Source: Chitinophagales bacterium (lineage in GTDB: Bacteria > Bacteroidota > Bacteroidia > Chitinophagales > BACL12). From it: 15,102 nucleotides of DNA. Of this stretch, positions 14,001 to 15,102 are shown piece by piece (position 1 is the stretch's first letter; each line of letters starts with the position of its first letter). The position numbers and the translations under genes are program-made. The stretch covers positions 1 to 15,102 of the forward strand of contig JACMJP010000305.1 in assembly GCA_014380545.1 (NCBI GenBank), written 5' to 3'. The notes below the pieces were generated by a model, which saw only the letters and a program-made list of their open reading frames with translations, did not search any database and was not told the origin of the DNA.

Positions 14001-15102
14001 CAACTTTTAATGTGTCTTATAATACGATTGCGCTTGGGTATGATGGTACAATTATAAACCCCGGCGTTGCGGGTGTACTTTATTCAGCCGTTACCTCTTT
14101 TGTTTTGAGAAATAATATCATCTATGTAAGATCATTACCTGGTCCTATATCAGGTGTTTCATCCTGTGTAAGAAGATTAGACCTTTCCTTTATCCCACCT
14201 GCAGCTATTGTTGTGCCTCCAAATTTTTCAAATTCATCTAATAATAATTTTTACTGGATAAATTCTGATGCAGATAATTATGTTTATGTGGAAGGAATTG
14301 TAACTACAGGATCAGGGGTAGTTAATGGATATGCTTATAGCGGAGCAACAACAAGTGTTACAAGAAATTTAAATAACGATCCTTGTTTTAATGTTGAGGG
14401 AACAGATATTACATCCTATAAATATTTTATGAGTCCCGGTGCAATTACAAGAGAGCTTGGAAGTTATTATGATGGGATTCCGTTTGCGGGCGGCGTATCA
14501 TTACCACAAAATTTAAAACTTACTTCAGGCAGTTTAAATTATGCTGAGAGCTATGCTGTTTCAGTTGGTTCAATAAGCACTGATTGGGAAGGCGATATAA
14601 GGCAGGGATTTGCAGGATATACCGGGACAGGCACGGCACCTGATGTTGGTGCTGATGAAGATGAGTTTATTGCATTAATACCTTCATGCGATTTAATATT
14701 ACCCTTAGAATTAGCTTTGTTAACAGGAGACCATGATCCAATTTTAAAAGTAAATGAATTATACTGGCAAACTGTTAATGAAACAAACTCCAAAAAATTT
14801 GAAATTGAAAGATCATTAAGCGGAATTGATTTTGAATTTATAGCTGAAGTTGAGGCGGCAGGAAATTCAACTGCAATTTTAAATTATTATTTTACTGATG
14901 ATGCACCTGTATTTGGAAATAATTATTACAGGTTAAAAATGATTGATGCTGATGAAACATTTTCTTACAGCAATACAATTAATATTTATGTTAAAGGGGA
15001 AAATTTCAATAATTTTATTATTTATCCCAATCCTGTAAATGAAAATTTGATCATAAGTTTATATTCAGTAAATATGACATCTGCAACTGTAAAAATTTAT
15101 GA
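11003..15102 (+). CDS. Giant T9SS surface protein with parallel beta-helix repeats (3' end outside window)
   Basis: An open frame of 1366 codons runs off the window with no stop. The ATG at 11003 is the first start after an in-frame TAA (10982-10984). A signal peptide is visible (residues 1 to about 29, ISAFTQA). Residues about 30-290 are beta-rich, exposed-domain-like sequence. About 300-410 resemble the region that opens T9SS beta-helix proteins (TASNTITFIKNGAGANPIIY, NGSDYITIDGIDLLD). About 490-1045 hold the regular Asn-ladder repeats listed separately. PDVGADEDE (1213-1221) closes that part, as in related proteins. About 1253-1330 form a fibronectin-like stalk (LYWQTVNETNSKKFEIERS, NNYYRLKMIDADETFSYSN). 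IYPNPVNENLIIS (from 1340) begins a type A sorting domain, of which perhaps 50-60 residues are missing. The likely role is an adhesin or carbohydrate-interacting surface fibre; no catalytic residues were identified. Confidence 0.9.
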   Translation, partial: MLNIREPILTSVGCFIIGVFSSISAFTQATVIGTDVVSGTYTEYSLNDVGIFRQGRFQATTNAAANVRKWIFPETFGDYDPAWRPYSGSCNGYTDVSIAAYNQTIPPSTGSFPSITASATYTTFGGGAGCDGFLPAVTANNYYTFNISENYDGTPPSDEYMSVLETTYNPVTITSITQNPLPGSIQSDNSVTVTINTSATPGAGEYFYVRYASTYNFAASTILNISMSGTTGTAEIPCRPANDSVYYYIYSSNRTKATIDAEVTALGVNGKVAHDMSTLNLNNNAGVNYKYKVGSTTDFCGSYNVPSSCYLTISSFVTALNAGTVSCAVTCYVAAGHSETAPTGGINLTQTGTASNTITFIKNGAGANPIIYAQVGSITLSTAIPPITPDGIFSLNGSDYITIDGIDLLDNNSTTPQTMEYGYALFKASATDGCQNNTIKNCSITLKANNISSGPSQFEDGSRGIFSGNVVRTNVGSALVISSTNGRNDNNTFYGNTIKNVHHGIIIRGYYDISSPYTYYDQGNVIGISGSNNTIENFGSGSSASVYGIYVIYQNNHQISYNSIDNDASGGSSATSTLYGIFNGSNISTSTNTLTISHNTISLSQSSTSSGFYGITSGSFSGHIASNVNINYNTIQNCTNVGTTSSTFRAIQQIFNASTVTISHNIIQNNSINSSAATGILDVALIYNSNTTPNNTVTYNQLLNNSKVSTYIAAGTPGTAAFYGYYNVNSSIASGTEDISNNKIDGLTMSGTGAASTVGIRSTTTTNQIRTIQYDTVNNVNGLNGSVYTSGILVNYMPSTSSVSYNFVSNISSPINTLGINCCSDISVSSSSNLSFTCSGNTVSDISTSGVYSVYGIALNTSTSGSNIICSNNSVDDLSSSFTSSGLASINGIRLGRGNSGVTHTISGNVISKLSHTGTGSSAGVNSTGIYSLGRGTVNIYKNHIYNISGYATGDNSDGIYAASGSGATYNIYNNYIQKLTLSSAQNGLVIRGIYCDSASTFNVSYNTIALGYDGTIINPGVAGVLYSAVTSFVLRNNIIYVRSLPGPISGVSSCVRRLDLSFIPPAAIVVPPNFSNSSNNNFYWINSDADNYVYVEGIVTTGSGVVNGYAYSGATTSVTRNLNNDPCFNVEGTDITSYKYFMSPGAITRELGSYYDGIPFAGGVSLPQNLKLTSGSLNYAESYAVSVGSISTDWEGDIRQGFAGYTGTGTAPDVGADEDEFIALIPSCDLILPLELALLTGDHDPILKVNELYWQTVNETNSKKFEIERSLSGIDFEFIAEVEAAGNSTAILNYYFTDDAPVFGNNYYRLKMIDADETFSYSNTINIYVKGENFNNFIIYPNPVNENLIISLYSVNMTSATVKIY
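12641..14128 (+). repeat. Protein-level tandem repeats of about 34 residues (beta-helix)
   Basis: Within the giant protein, a bipartite unit recurs: a G-[IV] element (YGIY, YGIF, YGIT, VGIR, NGIR, TGIY, DGIY, RGIY), then 12-20 variable residues, then [IVC]-[ST]-x-N-x-[IVL]. The conserved Asn (Asp at 775) falls at residues 562, 599, 633, 665, 700, 742, 775, 806, 841, 873, 909, 943, 975, 1007 and 1038, with an earlier copy at 496 (a gap of 66, twice the period). Examples are ISYNSI, ISHNTI, INYNTI, ISGNVI and VSYNTI. The copies have diverged and the DNA is not repeated exactly. The pattern fits a right-handed parallel beta-helix with an inward Asn ladder. Confidence 0.8.

Noticed and set aside
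12641..14128. CRISPR-like or DNA tandem array
   Set aside because: The periodicity is in the protein; the DNA copies are diverged and coding, with no identical repeat-spacer structure.
13555..14793. Minus-strand ORFs (13555-13758 and 14551-14793) inside the giant gene
   Set aside because: The plus frame is open without interruption from 11003 to the window end and carries coherent repeats and a sorting-domain start; these are shadows.

Overview
The window looks like a stretch of a Bacteroidota chromosome, probably a Chitinophagales/Saprospirales/Sphingobacteriales-type member. The evidence is as follows. There is an outer-membrane beta-barrel receptor with an N-terminal carboxypeptidase-regulatory-like domain. 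There are two large secreted proteins with type IX secretion (T9SS) type A C-terminal sorting signals. A DUF4369-plus-thioredoxin lipoprotein is present. Start codons sit behind A/T-rich leaders with no Shine-Dalgarno sequence, and one promoter fits the Bacteroidota pattern TTG-N(17-23)-TAnnTTTG. The DNA is AT-rich throughout. I cannot place it to genus.

Layout: (1) 1-912, the 3' part of hemH (ferrochelatase), plus strand, cut by the window start. It is convergent with (2) 918-3395, minus strand, a TonB-dependent-receptor-like outer-membrane protein; a perfect 9-bp hairpin sits on the junction. (3) Divergent from it, plus strand: a biotin-dependent acyl-CoA carboxylase beta subunit (3517-5061, GTG start), then an M42 metallo-aminopeptidase (5137-6228). 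(4) Minus strand: gatB (8914-7463) followed after 48 bp by a TlpA-like thioredoxin lipoprotein (7414-6251), a likely two-gene transcription unit. (5) Plus strand: a 535-residue T9SS cargo protein (9093-10700) with a recognisable promoter and a strong terminator. A 302-bp gap follows, then a very large T9SS beta-helix surface protein (11003 to beyond 15102). That last gene covers 27% of the window and has no stop codon inside it.

The left two thirds is housekeeping and metabolism: haem synthesis, propionyl-CoA carboxylation, peptide turnover, tRNA-dependent amidation and periplasmic redox. The right third is a cell-surface/secretion zone. The genes do not form one obvious pathway. I see no CRISPR array, tRNA, rRNA, insertion sequence, phage gene, toxin-antitoxin pair or defence module.

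I do not find a convincing undescribed system. The most notable structure is the regular repeat of about 34 residues in the beta-helix protein. Its core is an xNx[IV] motif with 16 copies whose spacing I counted. Lesser points are the cysteine-rich insert of the ferrochelatase, the hairpin at the convergent junction, and a short ORF plus inverted repeat in the gap ahead of the beta-helix gene.
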